Counted from the stretch's first letter, positions 33,919 through 44,416 are shown. The stretch: DNA of 64,000 bases from Phialophora verrucosa (GCA_002099365.1 MSED01000002.1:1240001-1304000); one strand, 5' to 3'. The notes: generated from the letters alone by a model not told the origin. Numbers and translations: made by a program.

Positions 33919-36096
33919 ATGTCGGCGGCCACGAGTCCGGTCGGCCTCGGCTCATCAGCCGTACAGGCGCTTCGAGAATCATTCGGCGATCGCAAGCCCA
34001 TCGACATCAGCAGGAAGATCACAGCGTGCGTGGCGTGCCGGAAGCAGAAGATCAAATGCCACATGGGAGATGGCGTGCCGCCGTGCACAAGATGTAAGAA
34101 GAGAGGGCTGTCGTGTGTGGTGAATCGGAGTCTGCAGATGCTCCTTGAGAGCGATGTGGCGTAAGTCTAATTACTCCTTGGGTGCTCGTGAGAGGAGGCC
34201 ATGTGAAACTCCGTCGTTACATGCAGTGGAAAAGGGTGTGTAAGGAAGTATCAAAGCTATCTGCCAGGCGAAGCCCAGTCGCCCATTTTCTTGAGATGAC
34301 TGCCAGTATTGATGCGAAGCGACACTGACCAAATCAGGTGGAAGGAAAACGTCGAGGAGAAACTGCGACAGCTGGAAGATTCCGTCAATCTCCTCAATCA
34401 AAGATCGGGATCTGGGTCTGGAACTGGTTCTGGGTCTGCAATTGTCCAAGATGCATCTTCTGATGCCCTGCAATCAAGCGCACCACCGCCTCAAGTTCCA
34501 AACCAGCCGCCCGATGCCACCATGACAACCGAACAGCCCCAGCAAAAGGAGCAAGGGTGGGAAGTCGTGATGGACATGAACAGAGGGCCGGCCGTCATCC
34601 CTGCCTCTTGCGTATCCGAAGTATCAGACCCTTCGCCCGCAGCGACCCGCCAAAGCCTCGTCGACGACTTCGACCTGATCGATCGTGGCATCATCAGTCT
34701 CGACGATGCCGAATCCTTCTTCCGCCTGTACGCCCGACGGCTCGACCACTTCTTGTACACCATCTTGGCGGAACACGATTCCCTGGCAAGCGTGAGAAAG
34801 AGCTCGCCGCTGCTCACTGCTGCGATTTGCGCGGTGGGAGCCCTCCACTCGCCGTCCAACCTGTATCATGCGTGCTATCAGCACTTTGTCAGTCTTGCGT
34901 CCTCGCGGATGTTCTCGAAAAGGAACAATCACGACGATGTGCGTGCGTTCTGCATCGGCGCCTTTTGGTTGAGTGATATCTCGTGGACATTGGTTGGAGC
35001 AGGTAAGTACAGAATTACATTGACTGTGACCTTGCGTTGGCAATCTTACTGACTGGACCGCCATGGTGTTGTAGCTGCGCGGATTGCGGGCGAGCTGAAC
35101 CTACACCGCTGCATTCCCAAAGCGCCACACACGAAGAAAGCATGCTACTTGCGCACCCGGCTATATTATCTGGTCTTCGTGTGTGACCACCACTTCTCAA
35201 TCTGTTATGGAAGGCCGCCCCTGACAAGGGACTTCGGCGCAATCACGCCGCCGAGCCAGTTTCTGCAGTCCGAGTTCGCGACTGAAGACGACGCCCGGCT
35301 CGTCAGCCAGGTCGAGATCTGGACCATCAGCACTCGCGTCTTCGACCAATTCAGCCTCGACCCCGAAGCACATCTCTCCGACCAACTGATCCCACAATTG
35401 CGGCGACTCAGCATCGCCTTGGACACATGGCGCGCGGATTGGAACGAGCGATTTCACGCCAACGAGTGCGTTGGGAACTATCCACGGAAAGGAGTAGGCC
35501 TTCATTTCCACTTTGCAAAGCTGTTCTTGTGCTCTCACGTCTTCAGAAGGGCACCTGCCGCGGAAGGCGAGCATATGCAATTAGATCCTGACCTGCAAGA
35601 GTTCGCCACGAACGCAGTCCACTCGGCGACCTCGATTCTCCAGGTCATTGCGGCGGACCGGGAGATCCAATCATATCTGCACGGTCTTCCGACGTACTTC
35701 GACACGATGATCGCATTCGCCTTCGTCTTTCTGCTCAAAATCCGGATCAAAAATCCCGCCAACCTCCGAATCGACAAGGATGGTATCTCTGAGACATTGG
35801 ATGCACTGGCAGGGGTTTTGGGAGACGTGACGACGGCCATGCACCCACGCCATCTGCTGACAAGCATCGCTAGCAGTATGAGAAAGCTGCTTGACCGGTT
35901 CCTGCACGGTGTGGGCCAAGACGCTGCTCCAGCTCAATCTCAGGCCATGCCGGGACCGCAAGCGCCTTTCGACGACCCAGACAATCAATGGCTGAGTCCT
36001 ACAGATGCGATGTTTCTGGAGAACTATGACTTTCTGTACTCGCCAGGCGCAGACTTCAACTTCGACCTCGACCTGGGAGTATCCCATCACCAATAA
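33919..36096 (+). CDS. Zn(II)2Cys6 fungal-type transcription factor
   Basis: Nuclear regulator of 642 residues from exons 33919-34160, 34338-35002 and 35075-36096. The DNA-binding cluster is complete: C37, C40, C47, C56, C59 and C66, spaced C-x2-C-x6-C-x8-C-x2-C-x6-C with the usual basic residues (ACRKQKIKC, CKKRGLSC). The second exon opens with a short coiled coil (NVEEKLRQLEDSVNLLNQR) for dimerisation, then a Gly/Ser-rich linker. The fungal-specific transcription factor domain follows (LARRLDH-type segment, TAAICAVGALHSP, LYYLVFVCDHHFSICYGRPPL). Intron 1 is 177 bp, long for this window. Its location between the transporter and the C-P lyase-type enzymes makes it the likely local regulator. 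It converges with the fusion gene, 36 bp apart. Confidence 0.88.
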
Positions 36097-36132
36097 TGTG
36101 CAGGAGCCGTGCTCAATTGTCGGTTTTACCCC

Positions 36133-38074
36133 TCACCAGTTCAGTGCAATATCAAATGCATCGAAATTTCGCCAATCCCGGGCAACAGGTGGACTGGCGG
36201 CAGGAAGCGATCTCAGCAGAGGAATTTGTTGCTCAGAGATGCCGCCGTGGGATCGAAGGCGATGATCTTTCAGCTCGTCAAAGGGATGCTCTTCCCGTCG
36301 ACTGCCGAGCACTGCGTTCTTCTGGGAGATCAGAACAATATCTCCTTCACGATCGAGAGGCATCTCGAACATCTCAGCCGCGGTCGCTCCATCAACAGCC
36401 AGTAGAACTTCGGGGAAGGAGCGAAGATGGTCCAGGGCTGGTTTGACTCCGATCTCCGGATGGTTCAAGTACACCCGGACGAAGGAGCCCAGAGCGCCGT
36501 GGTGGCGTACAAACGGATCTGTTATCGGGCAGATGACCCTCGACGAGCCGTCACCGAACTTGCGGTCCAACTCCTCCTCGACGAAAAGCACATTTGGAGT
36601 ACCGTCGTTGTTGCACTTGTCGCTCATTCCGTGATCACCCGTGACAACAACCGTGGCTCCTAACTCGACGAGGCGTCCGATGTCTTGATCAATGACTGAC
36701 ATGAAAGAATTTGCTTCCTCGCTTCCAGGCGCGTGTTTGTGCTGGACGAAGTCCGATAGCGTCAGGTAGAACAGATCTGCCCGATCCTCCTCGAGAAGTT
36801 TGATACCCGCTTTCAGAACAAACAGAGACAGGTCTCCGGAATACTGGCTCGGTGTCGGCAGGCCTAGCCAGTTTTCGACATCAGAGATGCCGTTCCCTGC
36901 AGCTGTGCATTTATCGGCACACTGTGCAGAGAAGGATATATCTCTGGAGAAGTCCAAGCCGTGGTTGATGATCGCGCGGAGCTTGTCCTTCGCTGTTATG
37001 GCGGCAACGCGGACGCCACGTTTCGACATCTGCTCCAAAATGGTCGAGCCGCGGAGCAGCGAGTCATCAAGCACCATCTCTTCCTTTCTGGTTGCCCGGT
37101 CGAGGAAGAAATTTCCCGAGATCCCATGCACGACCGTGGGGGAGCCAGTGATGATGGAGACGTTGTTGGGGTTCGTGAATGAAGGCATGGCGCATTTAGC
37201 GGTGGCTGCAAAGCCTGAGTGGACAAATTTGGCCATGTTGGGAAGGATACCGGCGGAGATACCTTGCTCGAGGTATTCGGGGTCAAACCCATCGATGCAG
37301 ATCACCGCCGTCGGTCGCTCGGGAAGCTTGTATTTCCTTCCATGTAGCTCGAAGCTAGACCAAGACTCTGCGAAACTGTCAGATCTTTCGGCGTCGGCGT
37401 TAAGCGTACGTGCCCTTGCTTACCGAGAAGATTTTTGGTTCCCATTCGTTCGTAATACTCGAGCGGGAGAGTATTGATATTTGGCACCTTTGCCATATCA
37501 TCCCATCTGCGAACAGCCAGTTTGGCCTCCAGAAGAGGGTCTTTCTGAGCTTCGCGGACTTGTTCCTCGGTAAAAACCCCGCCCTGCTAAGCATCAGCGT
37601 GGTTTCCAGACATTTACCTGCCCCGATTCGTGAGACACGACGTACCTGGAACTTCAATGTCGTCTTGCTTGACTCGCTTAAGCCTGCATAATACCCCTTA
37701 TCGACGGCCGTCAAGTACCGCTTCGCCATAACATGCGCGCCGACCAACTGACAAATCGGCTCACTGAAACCCAGAGCGCGAAGGTACTTCTCGCCAAGTA
37801 CTTCGTGGCTTCCGCGACCGACGAACACACCATCTGGAGCGATCATCGCAGGCATGGACTCCGCTGCAGGGATAAAACGGCCGACATCGTGTAGCAAAGC
37901 GCCGAGAATGGTATCATCGTCCGCGCCTGCTTCAACCGCCAGTTGTGCAGCTTGCAGTGAGTGCTCGAGTTGGGAGACGTTTTCGCCGAGGTAGTCGCCC
38001 TGGCCTTGGATCTTGATGAAATGGAAGAGTTCTTGGACGCAAGACAGCGCGTGGCGTTCGACAGACTGGAGCAT
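36133..38074 (-). CDS. Fusion protein: PhnZ-type HD oxygenase + phosphonoacetate hydrolase (PhnA)
   Basis: A 607-residue bifunctional protein from exons (minus strand) 38074-37646, 37583-37424 and 37367-36133. N-terminal domain (about 1-195): HD-type di-iron oxygenase like PhnZ, with Y28, E31, H38, H62-D63, H90, H114, K118 and D171. Spacing Y-x2-E-x6-H, H+24 to HD, H+24 to H, then K at +4 and D at +57 agrees with PhnZ as I remember it. C-terminal domain (about 210-600): alkaline-phosphatase-superfamily phosphonoacetate hydrolase, with metal ligands D222, D402, H406, D441-H442 and H570, nucleophile T261 and phosphonate-binding K323 and K325. The hydrolase frame has no ATG before its core and runs into a stop upstream, so it must be spliced to the HD exon. 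Expected products are Pi plus glycine (HD substrate) and Pi plus acetate (phosphonoacetate). Probably cytosolic; no signal peptide. Confidence 0.85.
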
Positions 38075-38672
38075 TTTGCGTTAACTCGTCCGTTTGCGTT
38101 GAATGGCTGAAATTTTCAAGGTCTCGCGGCTTGTCCAACGATTCCGTGGCCGGATTTCGATGGGAATAGTGACAGAGATGGAGATGTGACAGTTGAATGT
38201 CTCGTCTAGGTCGATGTATTTGTCCTTTCTCAATACAATGTTTCAGTCGTTCGAGCACACACTTACTCGGCAGACCACCGAAGCCTTTACCTGCTTCGGG
38301 CTGAAGATCGAGCTCGTCAGCCTGTGCAGTTCCAGTATACTGACAACAAAAGGCGCGTTGAGGCTACACTGGCACGAACACGAGTAGGAGAGGTGGATAA
38401 GAAGTTCCGGTCGCGCCATGATGTCGCTCAGACCTTGACTTCGAGACCAAAGAGCGGAGACAAGCCGAGCGGGCAGCTCCGGCACGAAGACCGCAACCCG
38501 GAGACAGCGCGAAATCTCTATACGGATCTGCAGTATTAAAACAGCGGGGTTAGACTGGACGTAGCCAGGGCCTAAGAGTCGTATAAGGTGCATTGTTGAG
38601 TTTGAGTCCGCCCAAAATATCTTGTTCTTTGCCTAAATCAATCGGGAAATCCTCAGATAACCCAGGAAAAGT
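38075..38672. promoter_or_regulatory. Bidirectional promoter region of the phosphonate enzymes
   Basis: About 600 bp between the divergent HD-PhnA and PhyH genes. Two inverted CGG pairs, CGG-N7-CCG (38268-38280) and CGG-N8-CCG (38480-38493), could be targets of the neighbouring Zn2Cys6 factor; this is a guess from motif shape only. No ORF is supported. Confidence 0.35.
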
Positions 38673-39649
38673 ATGGCATCCTTCGTGCCAAGCCCAGAAC
38701 TCGTCGAGCAGTTCAAGCGCGACGGATATCTGCTCCTTCGCGCAGAAGAGCACGGTCTGGTGAAGCCGGAGGATCTCCAGGCATGGACAGAACAAGTCCG
38801 CCAATGGCCGCTTGAAAAAGGCAAATGGATGCCCTACCACGAGGTGAACACAGACGGCACGCGACAGCTGATGCGGACCGAAAACTTTGTGGACTACCAC
38901 CCTGAATTTCATGCGCTGCTGTGCGGCGAGGCTGTTGCAAAGATCTTGAGAAGTCTTTCCGGAGATGTAAGTCGACTCACGGTTTCGGTTGATGAACGGG
39001 TGAAATGTCCCTGGAGGTTGACTGACTGGAGTTCCTCGCCAATGTAGGACATGTTGCTCTTCAAAGACAAGATCAACTACAAACTGCCGGCAGGTAACGG
39101 CTTTGCAGCACACCTAGACGCGCCAGCATACGACCACATCAGCAAGATCGAGCACTTGACCGCCAACTTTGCCGTGGATGACGCTACCCTTGAAAACGGG
39201 TGCATTGAAGTTGTGCCAGGCTCGCACAAGATGGACGTCGAGCTTGCTCACGGAGGCGCCATTTCCAAGGCCTGGGAAGATGATCATGAATGGACAGCAG
39301 TCCCGCTTCGACCTGGTGACGTGCTGCTATTTGGAAGTCATCTCGCGCATCGGAGTGGGCCAAATCGAAGCAGTACAAGGAGAAGTATGATATATGCAAC
39401 ATACCACGGAAAGAGTGATGGACAGGATCTAAGGCAGAGGTATTACAAACATAGGAGGGAGAACTTCCCGCCTGATAATGGTGAGTCGGTGCAAGTTTGC
39501 TTGAAAAGACCCGGCTAACGTCTGCCACTACAGAACGCGTCGAGGGTAAGGATTATTCTCAAGGGTACAAGACATATGGCTTTGCTGCTCCTTTCATGTC
39601 CGAGAAGCAGGTCGAGCAGAATGCCGGAAGAATACAGCCTGTTCATTGA
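38673..39649 (+). CDS. PhyH-type Fe(II)/2-oxoglutarate dioxygenase, PhnY*-like
   Basis: A 280-residue dioxygenase of the phytanoyl-CoA hydroxylase family from exons 38673-38966, 39048-39480 and 39534-39649. Iron ligands are H120 and D122 (AAHLDAPAY) and a distal His, probably H199 in HLAHRSGPNRS; an Arg at about 209-210 (STRRSMIYATY) would hold 2-oxoglutarate. NFVDYHPEF and LLFKDKINYKLPAGNGF are typical of the PhnY*/TmpA type that hydroxylates the carbon next to phosphorus in 2-aminoethylphosphonate or its N-methyl form. It is divergent from the gene with the PhnZ-like domain, the partner that cleaves the 1-hydroxy product in bacteria. The start is the first ATG and gives a normal PhyH N-terminus. 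Substrate is inferred from family and context. Confidence 0.83.
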
Positions 39650-40194
39650 ATTGGTGAAAGGGAGGAGCAGGTCAAACTTGTGGTACAAAAGGAGTCTGCC
39701 AAGGTCTCTCAACTCGAAGAGCCATAGTCAATCGAAGCTGTGCACATTGGTCAAAGAGAAATGAATGATTACCGGGCATACATATTTGGGAATCGGAACT
39801 TTAGAGGCGATGAAGTTTCACCCAGCTTTGAAGGCCATCTTTGCTGACATAACTGTCACGTGCTGGAGTAGCCTGGCTCTTGAGTGCGGGGAACCAGTTT
39901 TCCCTCATTTCATGCTGAGATCCCTGTCACTCCTTCCTGAGAGGTTGGCCATGACATCCCGCAGAGGCTCGAACGGAACGGCAGGCTGCATATTATATCG
40001 TCATGCGGCCTACATCGCCGTAGACTGTGGCCGTAGACCGTGATCAAGGCGACACATGAAGCCTCCGTTACGTCACAGCAAGCACCGGATGCCACTGCAA
40101 TGGACATGACGCGCTCGCTTATGACACGCTCTCCGCTCTGGCGGGAGCGAGAGATCGTAAAAGGTCTACGAGTGATCACACTTCCAAGCTCACA
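39650..40194. other. Intergenic region
   Basis: About 545 bp; short ORFs at 39765-40043 and 39910-40179 overlap in opposite directions and show no family features. Confidence 0.4.
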
Positions 40195-40910
40195 ATGGTC
40201 AAAGTCGCAGAGAACCGTGTCATCGACCTCGACGTCCTTCCAGGCGACAAAAGAGGCGATAAACTAGCTGAACAGACAAAGTGAATTCGACCCTCCTTGT
40301 AACTCACTTGGCTGAAGCTGACGATGATCCTCTTCCACTAGAGCTGCCATTGCAGGCAAGGTCCCTCAAGGCGAAGCTCAAGGAGTATCCTCCAATACCC
40401 AAAACGCCGTTACTGCTCTCGGAGGCACTGTAGGAGGAGGTGTCAAGGGAGTCGTTGACGCCCTCGGAAATACTGTTGGAACACTAGGTGAAGGTGTAGT
40501 TGGCACCGTGCAAGGTGTCGGCGACGGTCTCGGGAGCACTGTCCAATTCGCAGGAGGTGCAGTAGGTGCCGGCGCGGGAAAAGTGGGCAGCATGTTTTCA
40601 GGCGGCCAAAAGCAGGGAGGCGAAGGTGAGTACACAATACAGCCCCAAGAAAGCCGATCGAGAACGAAAATGTGAGAGTACTGATTGTCTACCCTGAGCA
40701 GACCCAAAGGAGTTGCAGAAAGAGAGGCTTGAGCAAGCCACAGACAAATCAAAGGAGATCAGTGGAGACTTGGAGGATTCGGTCCAGGAACACAGCAAGA
40801 ATGCGGTTGACGCGGCACAGGAGAGCACCGAAGGAGGCAAGGAAGCGTCTGGTGGAGTGGCAGAAAACACCAAGGAGAAGGTAGCAGGAGTTTCATCGTC
40901 CTCGTCCTGA
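40195..40910 (+). CDS. Small Gly-rich, LEA-like hypothetical protein
   Basis: A 192-residue protein from three exons: 40195-40280, 40342-40625 and 40702-40910. Phases require the acceptor at 40341, which gives AAIAGKVPQGEAQG. The middle (about residues 50-110) is an imperfect repeat of small and hydrophobic residues (TALGGTVGGGVKGVVDALG, NTVGTLGEGVVGTVQGVG) that would form amphipathic or membrane-associated helices. The C-terminal exon is hydrophilic, with Lys/Glu/Gln-rich LEA-like sequence (KERLEQATDKSKEIS) and a Ser tail. No known enzyme motif. Similar proteins are found in many ascomycetes and are sometimes linked to stress; that link is not shown here. It ends 22 bp from the converging amidohydrolase. 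Confidence 0.7.
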
Positions 40911-40932
40911 AGACTAGCGTTGCCTGTGCCGC

Positions 40933-42615
40933 TTAGTTAACGGACAACATCCTCATGCTCATGCTCATACTTTGCAAGCACCAGCATACTCGCGACAATG
41001 CCATGGCGTAAACTTGCTTTCCATTGAACCAAGTCTGAATGACCTTCGCCTGCAGCAGTTTCTCAGGCGACCATTCCATGTCCAGAACCACAAAGTCAGC
41101 CTTCATGCCTGCCTCTAATGACCCCGTGATCTTGTCCAGGAAGACGCTGTGCGCTGCTCCTTGCGTGGCTGCAGAAAAGGCGTTCAATAATGGTAGTGCG
41201 AAGTGCTTGTTAACTACCTCCTCAGACTCTGGCTCCCTGGCTGATCTCCTGGTGGTAGCAGTGTATAGGTTTGGCAGAGGCAAGTTAGGAGCTGTGGGAG
41301 CATCGGTGCCCAAGGCCAGGCTGACTCCTTCGTCCAAAAATTCCCGGTATGCGAATGCGCGACCCCGTCGCTCCGCCCCGAGCAAGTCATTCCATTGTCT
41401 CAGTATCGCAGGATCGGCGTGCACCGCCTGAATGGAGGCAGTGATGCCAGAACCTGACATTCTCGTAGCGTCTCCCGGGGACGTCAATTCTAAATGCTCT
41501 ATGCGGTGCCGTCGCCTGCTGGAAGCAACAGACTCGAGTGCGTCGATGGAGATCTTGATCGTGGCATCCCCGATCGCATGCAGCGCGCATTGCAGCCCCG
41601 CCGCGTCCGCTCGCTGGACGACTTTCTTGAGCATGTCCGCATCCCACAGCGGGTCCATGGTGATTCCGGTCGAAGAGTAAGGTTCCAGCAACGCTGCGGT
41701 GCAGGCGTCGATCACCCCGTCGCCAATGATCTTGATGCCGGCGATTCGGAGATCGGGAGACGACGTCAGGTTATACTGTTTCCATAGTTCGACCGCACGA
41801 TCGACCTGGAGGAAATTCTCCTCATCGGTCTTGGAAGGAGCAATCAGCCAATATACTGCGAGGCGGATGGTCAATTCCTCCTTGGACCTCAGCTCCAGCA
41901 GGGCTTCCCAGCCATTTTCGTCCATGGCCATCTCAATCATGCCGGTATACCCCGCGGCGTTATACGTCCTGATTGCTTCGCGTACGGCGGTCAGCTTGTC
42001 CTCCATTGACGCAACCCTGGCAAGGTGAGGCCAGACGACCATGATGCCGGCTGCCTCGCTCATCAAGCCCGTCGGCTTGCCCTTCTCGTCCCGTTTGATC
42101 TCCCCGCCCGGCGGATCCGGCATGTCTTGGACGGCCATCTCCTCCAAAGCCGCACTGTTACACCACGTCGAATGCAAGTCCTTTGCGTCGATGTAGATCG
42201 GGCGGTTCTGCTCGTCCAGCCCTTCCAGATCACTCGCCAACGCTTGTCCGTCTGTCATGAAATGCATCCAGCCCTGACAGAGGAGGCGAGGTCTGGAGGG
42301 ATGCTCCTTTGCGGCATGTCTGATCGTGGCCTGGATGTCCGATAAGGATCTACAGTGCTCAATGCTGATCTTTTGCAAGGAGAACCCGAACATCAGAAGA
42401 TGCATGTGGCCGTCGATGAACCCAGGTGCCAGTGTCCGCTGGCCAAGGTCTCGGACTGTGGCGCCCTCTCTGGTTGCTGCCTCGACCTCACGGTCGGCAT
42501 CATTGCCGATATATTCAATCAAGTCGTCGTTGACGATCATACACGAATGCTGTCCGTATGCTGACTCCGCCTGCGAGCCAGTAAAGACTCGGGCATTCTT
42601 GAAGACTGTCCGCAT
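40933..42615 (-). CDS. YtcJ-like metal-dependent amidohydrolase (Amidohydrolase 3 family)
   Basis: A 560-residue intronless hydrolase. The start at 42615 (MRTVFKNARVFTG) fits the family N-terminus; the frame is open for another 24 codons upstream to 42687. Metal-site landmarks are present: DGHMHL (HxH), the IKIIGDGVID strand, HAIGDATI and RHRIEHLEL (His ligands) and LALGTDAPTAP (catalytic Asp). The end of the TIM barrel and the C-terminal beta domain (GSLEAGMKADFVVLDMEW) are intact, but the last about 20 residues (CWCLQSMSMSMRMLSVN) are unusual and may be read into 3' sequence. The family removes amide or carbamate groups from varied small molecules; a role in the adjacent phosphonate genes, such as deacylating an N-acyl phosphonate, is speculation. 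Confidence 0.85.
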   Translation of the reverse strand: MRTVFKNARVFTGSQAESAYGQHSCMIVNDDLIEYIGNDADREVEAATREGATVRDLGQRTLAPGFIDGHMHLLMFGFSLQKISIEHCRSLSDIQATIRHAAKEHPSRPRLLCQGWMHFMTDGQALASDLEGLDEQNRPIYIDAKDLHSTWCNSAALEEMAVQDMPDPPGGEIKRDEKGKPTGLMSEAAGIMVVWPHLARVASMEDKLTAVREAIRTYNAAGYTGMIEMAMDENGWEALLELRSKEELTIRLAVYWLIAPSKTDEENFLQVDRAVELWKQYNLTSSPDLRIAGIKIIGDGVIDACTAALLEPYSSTGITMDPLWDADMLKKVVQRADAAGLQCALHAIGDATIKISIDALESVASSRRRHRIEHLELTSPGDATRMSGSGITASIQAVHADPAILRQWNDLLGAERRGRAFAYREFLDEGVSLALGTDAPTAPNLPLPNLYTATTRRSAREPESEEVVNKHFALPLLNAFSAATQGAAHSVFLDKITGSLEAGMKADFVVLDMEWSPEKLLQAKVIQTWFNGKQVYAMALSRVCWCLQSMSMSMRMLSVN

Positions 42616-43354
42616 CGCGGGTTTGTCTGCAAAGCCTAACACCGGCGCGATGTCCTGGAGATAGCGAGGCTGGAGCAGATCAAGCACCTAGATGCTAAGG
42701 GGAAGTGAGAAAAGTCTCAACCTAGCCTCACTCCCTGTCTCTCTAGGCTTTCTTAGTTTCACGGTCCGGAGGCTGGTTGATGCTGGTTGCCCTGATACGG
42801 AAGGTGGCGGCACTGGGACGCCAAGGCTGCTCCTCTGTTTAGGCACGCTCTCTCGACGCTCTTCATAGCACCACCATCGATAGTAGTACAGTCCTCGAAT
42901 GCCATAGTTTGGGAGAGGTCGTGAGCGGGCGGGTGGGTGATTTTCTCGGCAGCTCTTCGGGAGCCCATCTCCGTCCAAGTTTGCGTCTGTCTGGATTCTG
43001 TACGAGCGCGTCATATCCACCAGTCTCCTGCCCCTCCAGTTCTCACGGTTAAATCTGGCTAAATACCACAACGCCAACACCTTGGCGGACTAGCCAGCAG
43101 CCATCGTCCGGGGATTATGGGACCATGTGCCGCTTAAAAGGAAATGCAGAAACGATAAAGACAGACGTATATATAAAGCGTAGACACAGTCGGGCCTTCC
43201 CTCCACTGAGTAAAGTCGAGTCGCAAATCTCAAAAAAGCACAAAAGAGGACTTAATCCTTTCCGGGCACTGCCTTCAGCACTAGAACCAGAACCATAACA
43301 GAGCCAGGAGCTGTTGTGTACTTTCATACTGTCCCTTCCTCAGCGACGGTCAAG
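42616..43354. other. Divergent intergenic region
   Basis: About 740 bp. A minus-strand frame 42688-43080 has no family features. A TATA-like element (43169-43178) precedes the GH43 gene. Confidence 0.45.
43169..43178 (+). promoter_or_regulatory. TATA-box-like element upstream of GH43 gene
   Basis: TATATATAAA lies about 175 bp before the GH43 start codon. Its position is somewhat far upstream but compatible with a fungal 5' leader. Confidence 0.45.
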
Positions 43355-44416
43355 ATGCCCGAGCCCCTAGTCACACACATATACACGGCCGACCCGTCGG
43401 CGCATGTCTTTGAAGGCAAGATCTACGTGTATCCCTCTCATGTGAGTAAGCACCACATCACATTCTCAGTATTGCGTTGCATAGTATTGCATAGGATTGG
43501 TTCGCGTCGACTGATAATAAGGAAACTCCCAGGACCGCGAAACCGATATTCAATTCAACGACAATGGCGACCAATACGACATGGCAGACTACCACGTCCT
43601 CTCGCTCAGCGAGGTAGGCGGCCCCGTGACCGACCACGGCGTGGCGCTCAAAGCCGAAGACGTTCCCTGGGTGTCCAAGCAGCTGTGGGCCCCGGACGCG
43701 GCCACCAAGAACAACAAATATTATCTGTACTTCCCGGCGCGGGACCACGAGGGCATCTTCCGCATTGGCGTGGCGGTCAGCGATCGACCCGAAGGTCCCT
43801 TCACGCCCGAGCCAGCCCCTATCAGCGGCAGCTACAGCATTGATCCGGCGAGTTTTGTCGACGACGACGGCCAGGCGTATTTGTATTTCGGCGGCCTGTG
43901 GGGCGGGCAGCTGCAGTGCTGGAGCGGGAAGGGTTCGACGCCTCGATGGGCGGACCGAAAGAGCCGAGCGGTGAGGGCGTCCCGGCTCTGCTCCCCCGGG
44001 TGGCGGTTCTGTCCGATGATATGCGCTCGTTTGCGTCCGAGGTGAAAGAGCTGCAGATCCTCGATGAGGCGGGCAAGTTGATCCAGGCGGACGATCATGA
44101 TAGGCGGTTCTTCGAGGCCGCGTGGATGCACAAGTATAACGGGCGGTATTACTTCAGCTACTCGACGGGGGATACGCATTACCTTGTCTACGCCGTGGGG
44201 GATAGTCCGCTCGGCCCGTTCACGTACGGCGGCAGGATCTTGGAGCCCGTGGTGGGCTGGACGACGCATCATAGCATCGTCGAGTTCAAGGGGAAGTGGT
44301 ATTTGTTCTACCATGACTGCGAATTGAGTAAAGGGGTGAGTCACCTGCGGAGCGTCAAGATGAGGGAGATTGTGTACGATCAGGACGGCAAGATTTCTTT
44401 GGCCGAGAAGCAGTAA
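43355..44416 (+). CDS. GH43-family glycosidase with an internal frameshift
   Basis: Five-bladed beta-propeller glycosidase (beta-xylosidase/arabinofuranosidase type). Exon 1 is 43355-43441 and exon 2 starts at 43533. Active-site residues: general-base Asp in YTADPSAHVF, pKa-modulating Asp in YSIDPASF and general-acid Glu in PKEPSGEG. The first frame runs correctly through YLYFGGLWGGQLQCW to about 43930 and then fails; the conserved FDASMGGPKEPSGEG and the C-terminal half (HHSIVEFKGKWYLFYHD) continue in another frame to 44416. The gap is too short for an intron; one missing base in the G-run near 43931-43933 explains it. Either the gene is a recent pseudogene whose truncated product lacks the general acid, or this is an assembly error. 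The short family-specific distance across the shift makes an error or a young mutation most likely. Confidence 0.82.

Noticed and set aside
37302..37496. HD-domain protein ending at 37302 as a separate gene from the hydrolase
   Set aside because: The unspliced tail is not conserved in character, a good donor (GTAAGC) and acceptor (TTTCGCAG) are present, and the hydrolase frame has no start of its own.
42688..43080. 130-codon minus-strand ORF upstream of the amidohydrolase
   Set aside because: No motif; lies in the divergent promoter region and ends directly at the amidohydrolase frame.
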